DNA from: JBHHZI01 sp046757965
Lineage (GTDB): Bacteria; Acidobacteriota; Polarisedimenticolia; SMYD01
Assembly: GCA_046757965.1 (NCBI GenBank)
Contig: JBHHZI010000083.1
Location: 1-14,326, forward strand
Direction: 5' to 3'
DNA: 14,326 bases
Position 1 is the stretch's first letter. Every line of letters starts with the position of its first letter. Below the pieces are notes generated by a model. The model had not been told where the DNA came from. It searched no databases and worked only from the letters and a program-made list of their open reading frames with translations. Positions 1-6,438 of the stretch are shown here, in pieces. A program made the position numbers and the translations under genes.

Positions 1-1
1 C

Positions 2-433
2 CTCGCGGAGGACGCCGACCAGGCGGCCCGGCCCCGCCGGATGAGAATCCTGGGCGCCAGCGGAGACGAACGCTGGTTGCGCGTCCTGCCCATCTCGATC
101 CGGGACGACCAGCCACACGGGCCCCTGCAGGTGGAGTGCGCGCTGGATGACTCCCGCACCCACCGGATGGAGGCTCACCTGCGGCGGGTGGCCGCCCGGC
201 ATGCCCGGCACGGAAATGGCGACGGCGCCGGCGCGACCAGCGGCCTGACAACCCGTGAGGCGGAGATCCTGGACCTGCTCACCGACCAGGACCTCGATCT
301 GGCGAGCATCGCCCGCCAGCTCCACGTCAGCTACGTGACCGTGCGCAATCATGTGCAGCACACGCTCACCAAGCTCCATGTCCACTCCATCCCGGAGGCG
401 GTGGCGGTGAACCTTCTCCATCGCCCGGACTGA
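2..433 (+). CDS. PAS/LuxR-type transcriptional regulator, 3' end only
   Basis: This is a partial gene: its frame is open from the window edge to TGA at 431-433, so the true start lies outside. The C-terminal ~65 residues form a LuxR/GerE helix-turn-helix: LTTREAEILDLL, then SIARQLHVSYVTVRNHV as the recognition region, and KLHVHSIPEAVAVNLL as the closing helix. The part before it (ERWLRVLPISIRDD, a beta-strand pair, then LQVECALDDSRTHRMEAHLRR) looks like the end of a PAS sensor domain running into a linker helix. That points to a one-component or PAS-linked regulator and argues against a receiver-domain response regulator, but the signal-binding part is not visible. An internal ATG at 41 could be mistaken for the start; coding similarity continues upstream of it. 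It runs in the same direction as the ABC operon, but a separate promoter follows it, so co-transcription is not needed. The HTH is certain; the PAS call is inference. Confidence 0.85.
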   Translation, partial: LAEDADQAARPRRMRILGASGDERWLRVLPISIRDDQPHGPLQVECALDDSRTHRMEAHLRRVAARHARHGNGDGAGATSGLTTREAEILDLLTDQDLDLASIARQLHVSYVTVRNHVQHTLTKLHVHSIPEAVAVNLLHRPD

Positions 434-448
434 CCGGCCTCCCCGGAC

Positions 449-477
449 TTGACAGCCTCCGCGTCGCACCATACAGT
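449..477 (+). promoter_or_regulatory. Sigma70-type promoter of the GntR-ABC operon
   Basis: A perfect -35 box TTGACA (449-454) is followed by exactly 17 bases and a -10 box TACAGT (472-477, 4 of 6 consensus bases). Transcription would start near 484, giving a leader of about 80 bases before the GntR gene at 566. The 132-base gap between stop 433 and start 566 holds this promoter and the overlapping operator, and I see nothing else in it. Transcript mapping has not been done. Confidence 0.7.
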
Positions 478-499
478 GTCCTATGACACTATGACACTG
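474..499 (+). promoter_or_regulatory. Operator-like inverted repeat overlapping the -10 box (predicted YtrA-family autorepression site)
   Basis: CAGTGTC (474-480) and GACACTG (493-499) form a perfect 7-base inverted repeat with a 12-base spacer. A second GACACT (485-490) also pairs with AGTGTC, with a 4-base spacer. The two right-hand copies arise from a tandem duplication of TATGACAC (482-489 and 490-497). From memory, the Bacillus subtilis YtrA site is AGTGTA-N13-TACACT, so the AGTGT...ACACT half-sites here match closely with one base less spacing. The site covers the -10 box, where a bound repressor would block RNA polymerase. The inferred regulator is the GntR protein encoded just downstream. 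Confidence 0.7.
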
Positions 500-565
500 C
501 ATTTCCGACCACACCCTGGCCTTCCGGACCCCCTCCCCGGCACTTCGCCGGCGAGGAGATGACCG

Positions 566-973
566 ATGCAGGTGCACCTGGCAGTCGATGCGGCCAGCGC
601 CACGCCCCTCTACGCCCAGGTCACCGAGCAGCTCCGGGCGCTGATCGCCGCCGGGGCCCTTCAGCAAGGCGACCGTTTGCCGTCCGTGCGAGATCTCGCC
701 GTCGACCTGCGCATCAACCGCAACACCATCGCCAAGGCCTACCGCGTTCTGGAGTCAGACGGCGTGCTGGAGACCCGCTCCGGTCAGGGCACCTTCGTCG
801 CCGACGGCGGCAGACGCTGGTCGCTCCGGGAACGCCGCCGCCGCGTCTGCCGGCTTCTCGACCGCGCCGTCGTCGAGGCACAGCATCTCGCCATCGGTGC
901 GGACGAGGTGCGGTCACTCCTGGACCACTGTCTGGCCCCGCTCGCCGAACCTTCACGAAAGAGCGACTCATGA
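566..973 (+). CDS. GntR-family transcriptional regulator, YtrA subfamily
   Basis: This 135-residue protein has the winged-helix DNA-binding domain of GntR regulators at about residues 10-78: TPLYAQVTEQLRALIAAG, then the signature GDRLPSVRDLAVDLRINRNT with IAKAYRVLESDGVLE, and the wing RSGQGTFVA. Only about 55 residues follow, forming short helices. That matches the YtrA subfamily, which has a small dimerisation tail and no large ligand-binding domain. The start is ATG 566, with GAGGAG at 553-558 and a 7-base spacer. ATG 559 is in another frame and too close to that site. The stop overlaps the next start (ATGA, 970-973), so the regulator and the ABC ATPase are translationally coupled. YtrA proteins normally repress their own operon encoding an ABC transporter, and the promoter here carries a fitting operator. 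The inducing signal is unknown; in Bacillus the Ytr system answers to cell-wall-active antibiotics. Confidence 0.93.
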   Translation: MQVHLAVDAASATPLYAQVTEQLRALIAAGALQQGDRLPSVRDLAVDLRINRNTIAKAYRVLESDGVLETRSGQGTFVADGGRRWSLRERRRRVCRLLDRAVVEAQHLAIGADEVRSLLDHCLAPLAEPSRKSDS

Positions 974-1926
974 CCTCACCGGCCATCACCATCGATCGTT
1001 TCACCCATCGGTACGGCAGGACCGTCGCCGTCGACCACCTCGACCTCGAGGTGCCGGCCGGAACCGTCGTCGGCCTGGTCGGCCAGAACGGGGCCGGCAA
1101 GACGACGACGATTCACGCCCTGCTGAACCTCATCCAGCCCACTGCCGGCAGGCTCAGTGTGTTCGGCCTCGACACCGTCGCCGACGCCCGCCGTGTGCGC
1201 GAGCAGGTTGGCTATGTGGCCGAGACGCCCGACCTCTATCCGTGGATGAGAGTGGATGAACTCCTGCGCTTCAGCAGCGCCTTCCATTCCACCTGGGACC
1301 CCGCTCTGGCCGAGGAACTCACCCGGCGTCTGGCCCTGCCGCGCACCGGCCGGATCGGCCAGCTCTCGCGCGGCACCCGGACGAAGGTCGCGCTGGTCAC
1401 CGCCCTCGCCCACCGCCCGAAACTGCTCCTCCTGGACGATCCGACCTCGGGGCTGGATCCGATCGTCCGGCGCTCCTTCATGGAGGAGATCCTCCGCACG
1501 GTGCAGGCGGAGGGGGGCACCATTCTGTTCTCCTCTCATCTACTCCACGAGATGGAGCGCGTGGCGGATGAGGTGGCCGTTCTTCACGAGGGACGGCTTC
1601 TGTGCCGGAGCTCGCTGGAGAGCCTGAAGGCCGGCGTGAAGCAACTCCGGGCCACGTTCGAGGACAGCCCACCGCCGGATCTGGCCCTTCCCGGGCTGCT
1701 GCGCCGGCAGATCCGCGGGCGCCAGGCGATCCTCACCGTGCGTGAGTTCACCGGTGCGGTGGCGGCCGAGTTGCGCCGCGCCGGCCCGAAATCGATCGAG
1801 GTGCTCCACCTGCCGCTGGAGGAGATCTTCGTGGAGATCGTTCACGCGGCCGGCGGCCCGGCCCCGGTCGACGCCGACCGTGCCGCGCCGGTGATGACCG
1901 CTGAACCGGGGGCGTTCCATGCTTAG
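970..1926 (+). CDS. ABC transporter ATP-binding protein (YtrB/BcrA-like)
   Basis: This 318-residue cytoplasmic ATPase would power the permease encoded next. Visible motifs are Walker A GQNGAGKTT (38-46), the Q-loop region GYVAETPDLYPWM (81-93, Glu in place of Gln), a signature LSRGT (132-136, in place of LSGGQ), Walker B LLLLDD (152-157), D-loop SGLD (160-163) and switch His190 in FSSHLLHEME. The residue after the Walker B Asp, normally the catalytic Glu, is Asp157 (DDP instead of DEP). This occurs in some ABC-2-type ATPases and may slow hydrolysis. A C-terminal extension of about 100 residues ends in the PLEEIFVEIV motif common in ABC-2 ATPases. The start is ATG 970 within ATGA, with a weak AAGAG upstream; the same frame is open from 559, but that region belongs to the GntR gene. 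The stop overlaps the permease start by 8 bases. Export is the usual direction for this family; the substrate is unknown. Confidence 0.93.
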   Translation: MTSPAITIDRFTHRYGRTVAVDHLDLEVPAGTVVGLVGQNGAGKTTTIHALLNLIQPTAGRLSVFGLDTVADARRVREQVGYVAETPDLYPWMRVDELLRFSSAFHSTWDPALAEELTRRLALPRTGRIGQLSRGTRTKVALVTALAHRPKLLLLDDPTSGLDPIVRRSFMEEILRTVQAEGGTILFSSHLLHEMERVADEVAVLHEGRLLCRSSLESLKAGVKQLRATFEDSPPPDLALPGLLRRQIRGRQAILTVREFTGAVAAELRRAGPKSIEVLHLPLEEIFVEIVHAAGGPAPVDADRAAPVMTAEPGAFHA

Positions 1927-3886
1927 GGCCCTGTTCTGGAAGGAATGGCGCGAGCAGCGCTCCGTCCGCATCGCCGCCGCGACCCTGGCGCTCCTGCTGC
2001 CGCTGGTGCTCGTCCTCTCCGGCTGGATCTCCACCGGGAGCGCCGGTCTGGATCCCGGCGCCATCGCCATGAACATCAACATGGTCTACGCCGGACTGAT
2101 CTGGCCGCTCACCGCCCTGCTGGCCGGTGCCGCCGCGCTGGCTGAGTTCAGGGCGCCCACCCTGCCGTTCCTCTTCACCCGGCCGGTCAGCCGGCTGACC
2201 GCCGGGCTCGACACGATCGGGGCCGGCCGCGCCTGTCGGCTCATGGTGGTCGCGGTCAGCGGCGGCGCCGGCCGTCTCCTGCTGATGGCGACCGGCCGCG
2301 ATGCTCCGCGGGCGATGAACATCCCGGTCCTCGGCGACATCCTCGCCGGTCAGACGGACGTGGCCGCACTCGCCTGTGCGCTGTTTCTGCTGTTCGCCTG
2401 CGCGGTCCTGTTCTCGACGCTGATGGTGCAGACGCTGCTGGCCGCCGGTGCGGCGATGGCCGCCGCCACCGGCATCATCATCCTGGCGGTTGCCGTGCAG
2501 GTCCGGATGATGTTCCTGGTGGCGGTCGGCCGGTCCTGGCTGCTGGCCGATCTCGCCCTCCTGGCCCTGTTGATGCTGCTGGTCTCGATGCTGGTCTTCT
2601 CGCGAGGGGAACTGCGCGCCGGCGCAGGCAGAAGAACCGGCCGCGCTCTGGTCGGCGTGACCCTGGCGGTGGCCGTCGCCTGTCTGGCCGTTCCCGCCCT
2701 GTTCGCTTTGCCCCGCCTGGACCCGGATGATGCCCGGGTCGTGAGGGCGGTTCCCGCCCCCGGCGGCACCACCGTGGCGCTCGTGGTCACCAGCGCCACG
2801 CGCCGCGGATCCTGGATGCTGGTGGTGGATCCAGCGAGCCCCGGCGGCTCCGGCTCGCCCGTGCGTGCGGCAGGGCTGGGCGCCGGTTCCCCGGCCTTCA
2901 CTGCCGATGGCGACTGGCTCGTGTATCTCACCACCGACTGGGTCTCGATGACCGTCTCCATCCGTGCGGTTCATCCCGATGGCACCGCCGACCACGAGGT
3001 GCTCGGTCACCTCACCGGCCCGGGGTGGTTCGTGGCCGATGCCCTCAGCGTCTCGCCCGATGGGACCATGGTTGCCCTGACCAGGGGATGGGTTCTCGCC
3101 GTGGGCGCACTGACTCCCGACCGGACCAGCACCATGCTCGACCTGCGCGCCATGCCGAAAGAGCAGGCCCGTGTGGTGGGCTGGACGCCGGACAGTTCCG
3201 AGATCATCCTCCTGTTCAACCCGACCTCGCCGGCAACGCCGGAGACCACCGGCCGGACGTCACGCCTGGAAGCCTTCGATATCACCACCCATGAGCGGCG
3301 GGTGATCCGTGTCCTGTCCGCCTACAGCTCGGTCTCCACCCGCTGGCAACCAGCCGCCGGCATCGAGACCGTCCCGGTCATCGAGAGTCCGGAATCTCCG
3401 TGGAAAACAGGGCCACGTCCGTTCAACGAGAAGCAGTTCACGCTGTCCCTGGTGGATGTGATGAGCGGCCTGGATCAGCGGATCAGTTCCACGGCCTGCT
3501 GGGCCGAGTCCGTCTCGCTCAGCGCGGACGGGCGGCGGCTCGCCTGGGTGGAGTGCCCGTCCGATGCTGCGTGGCAGGCCGTCCGGCTGCGCTTCGCGCC
3601 TACCGGCGAGGAACAGGAGGTGTATCGCCTCGAGGGACACATCCCGACGGTCGACCTCTCCCCCGCGGGAGATCGCCTGCTCCTCTGGACCTGCCCGCGC
3701 GCCACCACCACCTGCCCGGTGGACATCGTCAGCATCGACGGGAGCCGCTCCCCGGTCGCCGGAGACTGGCGACCGGTCGGCTGGACCGACCAGGCCGGGG
3801 CTCTGCTCGCCTCGCGGGAGTATCCGGCCAATCGACTCGTGGTCGTGGGCGGGACCGGAGGCAGACCCCGGATCCTTTTCCCATAG
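1919..3886 (+). CDS. ABC-2-type permease fused to a C-terminal TolB/WD40-like beta-propeller
   Basis: This is a 655-residue membrane protein. The N-terminus LFWKEWREQR is typical of ABC-2 permeases. Hydrophobic segments lie at about 18-38, 55-76, 107-124 (weak, with Arg and Gly), 148-171, 173-195, 206-227 and 242-264. Basic stretches after segments 2 and 6 (TRPVSR, SRGELRAGAGRR) fit a cytoplasmic N-terminus and put everything after segment 7 outside the membrane. From about residue 275 the protein shows repeated propeller-blade motifs: FTADGDWLVYL, VSPDGTMVAL, WTPDSSEIILL, LSADGRRLAWV and LSPAGDRLLLW. The extra seventh helix and a propeller of about 380 residues are not part of ordinary permeases, which have about 250-300 residues. 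The propeller may sense or bind a ligand at the outer face; that is inference. ATG 1919 overlaps the ATPase stop, so the two subunits are coupled. The weak third helix could reflect drift, but no alternative frame looks better. Confidence 0.85.
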   Translation: MLRALFWKEWREQRSVRIAAATLALLLPLVLVLSGWISTGSAGLDPGAIAMNINMVYAGLIWPLTALLAGAAALAEFRAPTLPFLFTRPVSRLTAGLDTIGAGRACRLMVVAVSGGAGRLLLMATGRDAPRAMNIPVLGDILAGQTDVAALACALFLLFACAVLFSTLMVQTLLAAGAAMAAATGIIILAVAVQVRMMFLVAVGRSWLLADLALLALLMLLVSMLVFSRGELRAGAGRRTGRALVGVTLAVAVACLAVPALFALPRLDPDDARVVRAVPAPGGTTVALVVTSATRRGSWMLVVDPASPGGSGSPVRAAGLGAGSPAFTADGDWLVYLTTDWVSMTVSIRAVHPDGTADHEVLGHLTGPGWFVADALSVSPDGTMVALTRGWVLAVGALTPDRTSTMLDLRAMPKEQARVVGWTPDSSEIILLFNPTSPATPETTGRTSRLEAFDITTHERRVIRVLSAYSSVSTRWQPAAGIETVPVIESPESPWKTGPRPFNEKQFTLSLVDVMSGLDQRISSTACWAESVSLSADGRRLAWVECPSDAAWQAVRLRFAPTGEEQEVYRLEGHIPTVDLSPAGDRLLLWTCPRATTTCPVDIVSIDGSRSPVAGDWRPVGWTDQAGALLASREYPANRLVVVGGTGGRPRILFP

Positions 3887-4003
3887 ACGGGCATGACGTC
3901 TCCCGATCCGAGTGGTCTCCACGCGCGGTCACGCCGGCAGGCGCCACGCCACCGCCGGATGCCCCATCCGACCGGCCCGGAGAGACTCGAGACCCCGGAA
4001 ATC

Positions 4004-4016
4004 AGTCATAATGACT
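4004..4016 (+). promoter_or_regulatory. 13-base perfect palindrome with -10-like CATAAT, upstream of polB
   Basis: AGTCAT-A-ATGACT is a perfect inverted repeat around a single central base. It contains CATAAT (4007-4012), five of six bases of a consensus -10 box; transcription would start near 4019, just ahead of the ribosome binding site. No good -35 box sits 16-18 bases upstream, so any promoter would be weak or need an activator. The palindrome may be an operator: in E. coli polB is controlled by LexA, but this is not the E. coli, Gram-positive or alphaproteobacterial LexA consensus. Operator function is inference. Confidence 0.4.
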
Positions 4017-4026
4017 CCGCGCCGGG

Positions 4027-4032
4027 AAGGAG
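4027..4032 (+). promoter_or_regulatory. polB: Ribosome binding site of polB
   Basis: AAGGAG matches the Shine-Dalgarno consensus and lies 6 bases before the ATC codon at 4039, the spacing expected for a start there. It is far too distant (81 bases) to serve the first canonical in-frame start, GTG 4114. It therefore decides for the upstream start. Confidence 0.65.
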
Positions 4033-4038
4033 TGTGGC

Positions 4039-6363
4039 ATCGCCTCGCGTGGTTTCATCCTGCAGCCGACCTACCGCATCGAGGCCCGGGCGCCGGTCAT
4101 CCTGCTGTATGGCGTGCTCGACGGCGGGGGCTCGTTTCTGATCCGCGAGACGCGCCAGACCCCTCATTTCTGGATCCGCGCCTCACAGGCCGGCAGAGCC
4201 CGATCCCTCGGGGCGACCATCCGGGAGGAGGAGCCGGCCCGGCACACCATGGACGGCCAGCCCGTGACCCGCGTCGAGATCGCCACGCCGCCCGAGGTCC
4301 CGGCGTTGCGCGATCGTCTCACGGCGGAGGGCATCGCCTGCTTCGAGGCGGACGTGCGCTTCGCGTATCGCTTCCTCATCGATCACGGTATCCAGGGTGG
4401 CATCGAGATCCATGGCGCGGCGCGACCGGGCAAGGGCGTGACATGGGTCTTCGATGATCCGGAGATCCGGCCTGCCGATTTCGGTCCCGATCTGAAGGTG
4501 CTCTCGTTCGACATCGAGACCGACCCGACCGCCAGGACGCTGCTGTCCATCTCGCTCGCCGGCTGTGGCGCATCGGAGGTGTTGCTCGTCACACCACCCG
4601 GCGCCTCCTGCCCGGCGCCCGGTGTGCGCTGCGACACCGAGAGCGACGTGCTGGCGCGGTTCGTCCAGCGTGTCCGGGATCTCGACCCCGACGTGCTCAC
4701 CGGCTGGAACTGCATCGATTTCGACCTGACGGTCCTGCTGAGAATGTCCGGGCGGCTCGGTGTTCCTCTCGCCCTGGGCCGCGGATGGGAAACCCTGCGC
4801 CTCAGGAGCGCCGGGCCGGCACCCCGCGCGACGACGCAGGCGCTCATCCCGGGCCGGCTGGTCTTGGACGGCATGCACCTCGTGCGCGGAGCTTTTCTGC
4901 GCTTCGACAGCTACAGTCTCGACGCGGTCGCCCACGACGTTCTGGGCGAGGGCAAGATCATCCACGGCACCGATCGAGGGGCCGCGATCCTCGAGGCTTT
5001 CCGGCACGATCGCCAGAAGTTCGTCGATTACAACCTGAAGGATGCCCGGCTGGTCCTGGACATCCTTGACCGGCTGCACCTGATCGAGCTGTCGGTGCAG
5101 CGCAGCCGGTTGACCGGCATGCCCCCGGATCGGGTGACAGCCAGCATCGCGTCGTTCGACTTCCTCTACCTGTCCGAGCTGACGCGGCGCGGCATCGTGG
5201 CACCCACCGTCGACGCCGGCCGTCCCCTGGGCGAGGAGACCGGCGGGGGCCAGGTGCTCGACCCGGCGCCCGGCCTCTACCGCAACGTGCTGGTCCTCGA
5301 CTTCGCCAGCCTCTACCCGAGCCTGATCCGGACCTTCAACATCGATCCTCTCGGTCACGTCGTCCGTCCCGGACCGGAAGACGATTGCATCCGCGCCCCT
5401 AACGGGGCCTCGTTTCGTCGCCCCCCCGGCATTCTGCCGTCCATTCTCGACGACCTGTTTCCGCGGCGGGCGGCCGCCAAGGCCGCGGGCGACCGCGCGG
5501 CGAGTTCAGCCATCAAGATCCTGATGAACTCGTTCTACGGTGTGCTGGGCACGCCGGCCTGCCGGTTTGCCAGCCCGGCGCTCGCCAACGCCATCACCAG
5601 CTTCGGCAGGGAGATCCTGCTCTGGTCACGCGACTGGCTCGAATCCCGGGGCTTGCGGGTGCTCTACGGCGACACGGACAGTCTGTTCGTGGAATCCACC
5701 TGTGATGACGCCGCGGCCGCCCGCACCCTCGGCGAGCAGCTCGTGGGAGATCTCAACCGCGCCCTCACCGAGCACGTGGCTGCCAGGTGGCGAGTGACGA
5801 GCCGGCTGGATCTCGAGTTCGAACGGCTTTACCTGCGGCTGCTCCTCCCGGCCAGCCGGCACGGCGCGGCAGGTGCGCGCAAGCGCTACGCGGGACTGGT
5901 CGAAGAGGGCGGCGTCTCGAGCGTTCTGTTCACCGGCATGGAAGCCGTCCGCAGTGACTGGACAGACCTGGCGCGCGAGGTCCAGCGCACCCTCTTCGAG
6001 CGCCTGTTCACCGACAGGCCGGTGGATGAGTTTCTGCGTGATGTCGTCTCCAGGCTACGGGCGGGACGCCTGGACAGTCAGCTTGTCTACCGCAAGGCAT
6101 TGCGCAAGCCCCTCGATGCCTACACGACAACGACGCCGCCCCACGTGGCCGCGGCACGCAAGATGTCCGTCCCGCCGCAACGGCGAATCTCCTACGTGAT
6201 GACCCACGATGGGCCCGAACCGGCGCACGAGCGCCACTCCCCCGTCGATCACGAGCATTACGTCCAGAAGCAGATCCGCGCGGTGGCCGGGCCCGTCCTC
6301 GAGGTTCTGGGTCTCGATTTCGACCGGGTTGTCGGCGACGACTCCCAGATGAAGCTGTTCTGA
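4039..6363 (+). CDS. polB: DNA polymerase II (B family)
   Basis: This is a replicative-type B-family polymerase with 3'-5' proofreading, used in DNA repair and restart of stalled forks. Numbered from 4039 (774 residues; E. coli PolB has 783), the exonuclease motifs are SFDIET (Asp158, Glu160), GWNCIDFD (Asp229) and YNLKD (Tyr331, Asp335). The polymerase motifs are A DFASLYPSL (Asp421), B KILMNSFYG (493-501), C YGDTDS (Asp545, Asp547) and KRYAG (615-619). The last residues QMKLF match a beta-clamp-binding motif, like the QLGLF end of E. coli PolB. All catalytic residues are intact. The start is odd: position 4039 is ATC. It follows AAGGAG by 6 bases and would give M-A-S-R-GFIL against M-A-Q-A-GFIL in E. 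coli (recalled). The first normal in-frame start is GTG 4114, which would drop 25 residues that include this conserved segment; TGA at 4012 blocks any start further upstream. It is a single gene, separate from the ABC operon. Confidence 0.95.
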   Translation: MASRGFILQPTYRIEARAPVILLYGVLDGGGSFLIRETRQTPHFWIRASQAGRARSLGATIREEEPARHTMDGQPVTRVEIATPPEVPALRDRLTAEGIACFEADVRFAYRFLIDHGIQGGIEIHGAARPGKGVTWVFDDPEIRPADFGPDLKVLSFDIETDPTARTLLSISLAGCGASEVLLVTPPGASCPAPGVRCDTESDVLARFVQRVRDLDPDVLTGWNCIDFDLTVLLRMSGRLGVPLALGRGWETLRLRSAGPAPRATTQALIPGRLVLDGMHLVRGAFLRFDSYSLDAVAHDVLGEGKIIHGTDRGAAILEAFRHDRQKFVDYNLKDARLVLDILDRLHLIELSVQRSRLTGMPPDRVTASIASFDFLYLSELTRRGIVAPTVDAGRPLGEETGGGQVLDPAPGLYRNVLVLDFASLYPSLIRTFNIDPLGHVVRPGPEDDCIRAPNGASFRRPPGILPSILDDLFPRRAAAKAAGDRAASSAIKILMNSFYGVLGTPACRFASPALANAITSFGREILLWSRDWLESRGLRVLYGDTDSLFVESTCDDAAAARTLGEQLVGDLNRALTEHVAARWRVTSRLDLEFERLYLRLLLPASRHGAAGARKRYAGLVEEGGVSSVLFTGMEAVRSDWTDLAREVQRTLFERLFTDRPVDEFLRDVVSRLRAGRLDSQLVYRKALRKPLDAYTTTTPPHVAAARKMSVPPQRRISYVMTHDGPEPAHERHSPVDHEHYVQKQIRAVAGPVLEVLGLDFDRVVGDDSQMKLF

Positions 6364-6391
6364 CATGCACCCAGCAGTCAGACCCGGACCG

Positions 6392-6438
6392 ACCGTCGCC
6401 GCGCAGGTACCCTGACGCTCCCTGGTGGCGGTGACGGT
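6392..6438 (+). repeat. Long inverted repeat (hairpin) between polB and the giant gene
   Basis: ACCGTCGCCGC (6392-6402) can pair with GCGGTGACGGT (6428-6438) over 11 base pairs with one G-T wobble. Inside the loop, CAGG (6404-6407) can pair with CCTG (6411-6414). The structure sits after the polB stop and its 3' arm begins one base after the GTG 6425 start codon. No T-run follows, so it is not a standard intrinsic terminator. It may end or stabilise the polB transcript, or mask the start of the next gene; both are inference. Confidence 0.4.

Larger units (their letters stand above)
3887..4038. other. Intergenic region between the permease gene and polB
   Basis: These 152 bases carry no convincing gene. 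The last 35 bases hold a perfect palindrome, a -10-like box and the polB ribosome binding site, listed separately. I found no clean terminator hairpin with a T-run after the permease stop. ATG 4011 opens a frame that runs out of register with polB and resembles nothing known. Confidence 0.6.

Noticed and set aside
559..969. Open frame from ATG 559 continuous with the ABC ATPase, suggesting a longer fusion protein.
   Set aside because: The region is occupied by the GntR gene in another frame with a good ribosome binding site; the alternative translation is Arg/Pro-rich without family resemblance, and the ATPase fold begins at 970.
2200..2340. Possible frameshift in the permease where the third membrane helix is weak.
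   Set aside because: The alternative frames either meet a stop or give Arg-rich non-membrane sequence; the annotated frame stays consistent with membrane topology.
1748..3010. Minus-strand open frame of 420 codons opposite the ATPase and permease genes.
   Set aside because: Translation is Gly/Arg/His/Gln-rich low complexity, a by-product of GC-rich third positions in the real + strand genes.
4011..4457. ATG 4011 opening a 149-codon frame before polB.
   Set aside because: Out of frame with polB, overlaps the palindrome, and its product shows no recognisable motif while PolB similarity runs through the same bases in another frame.
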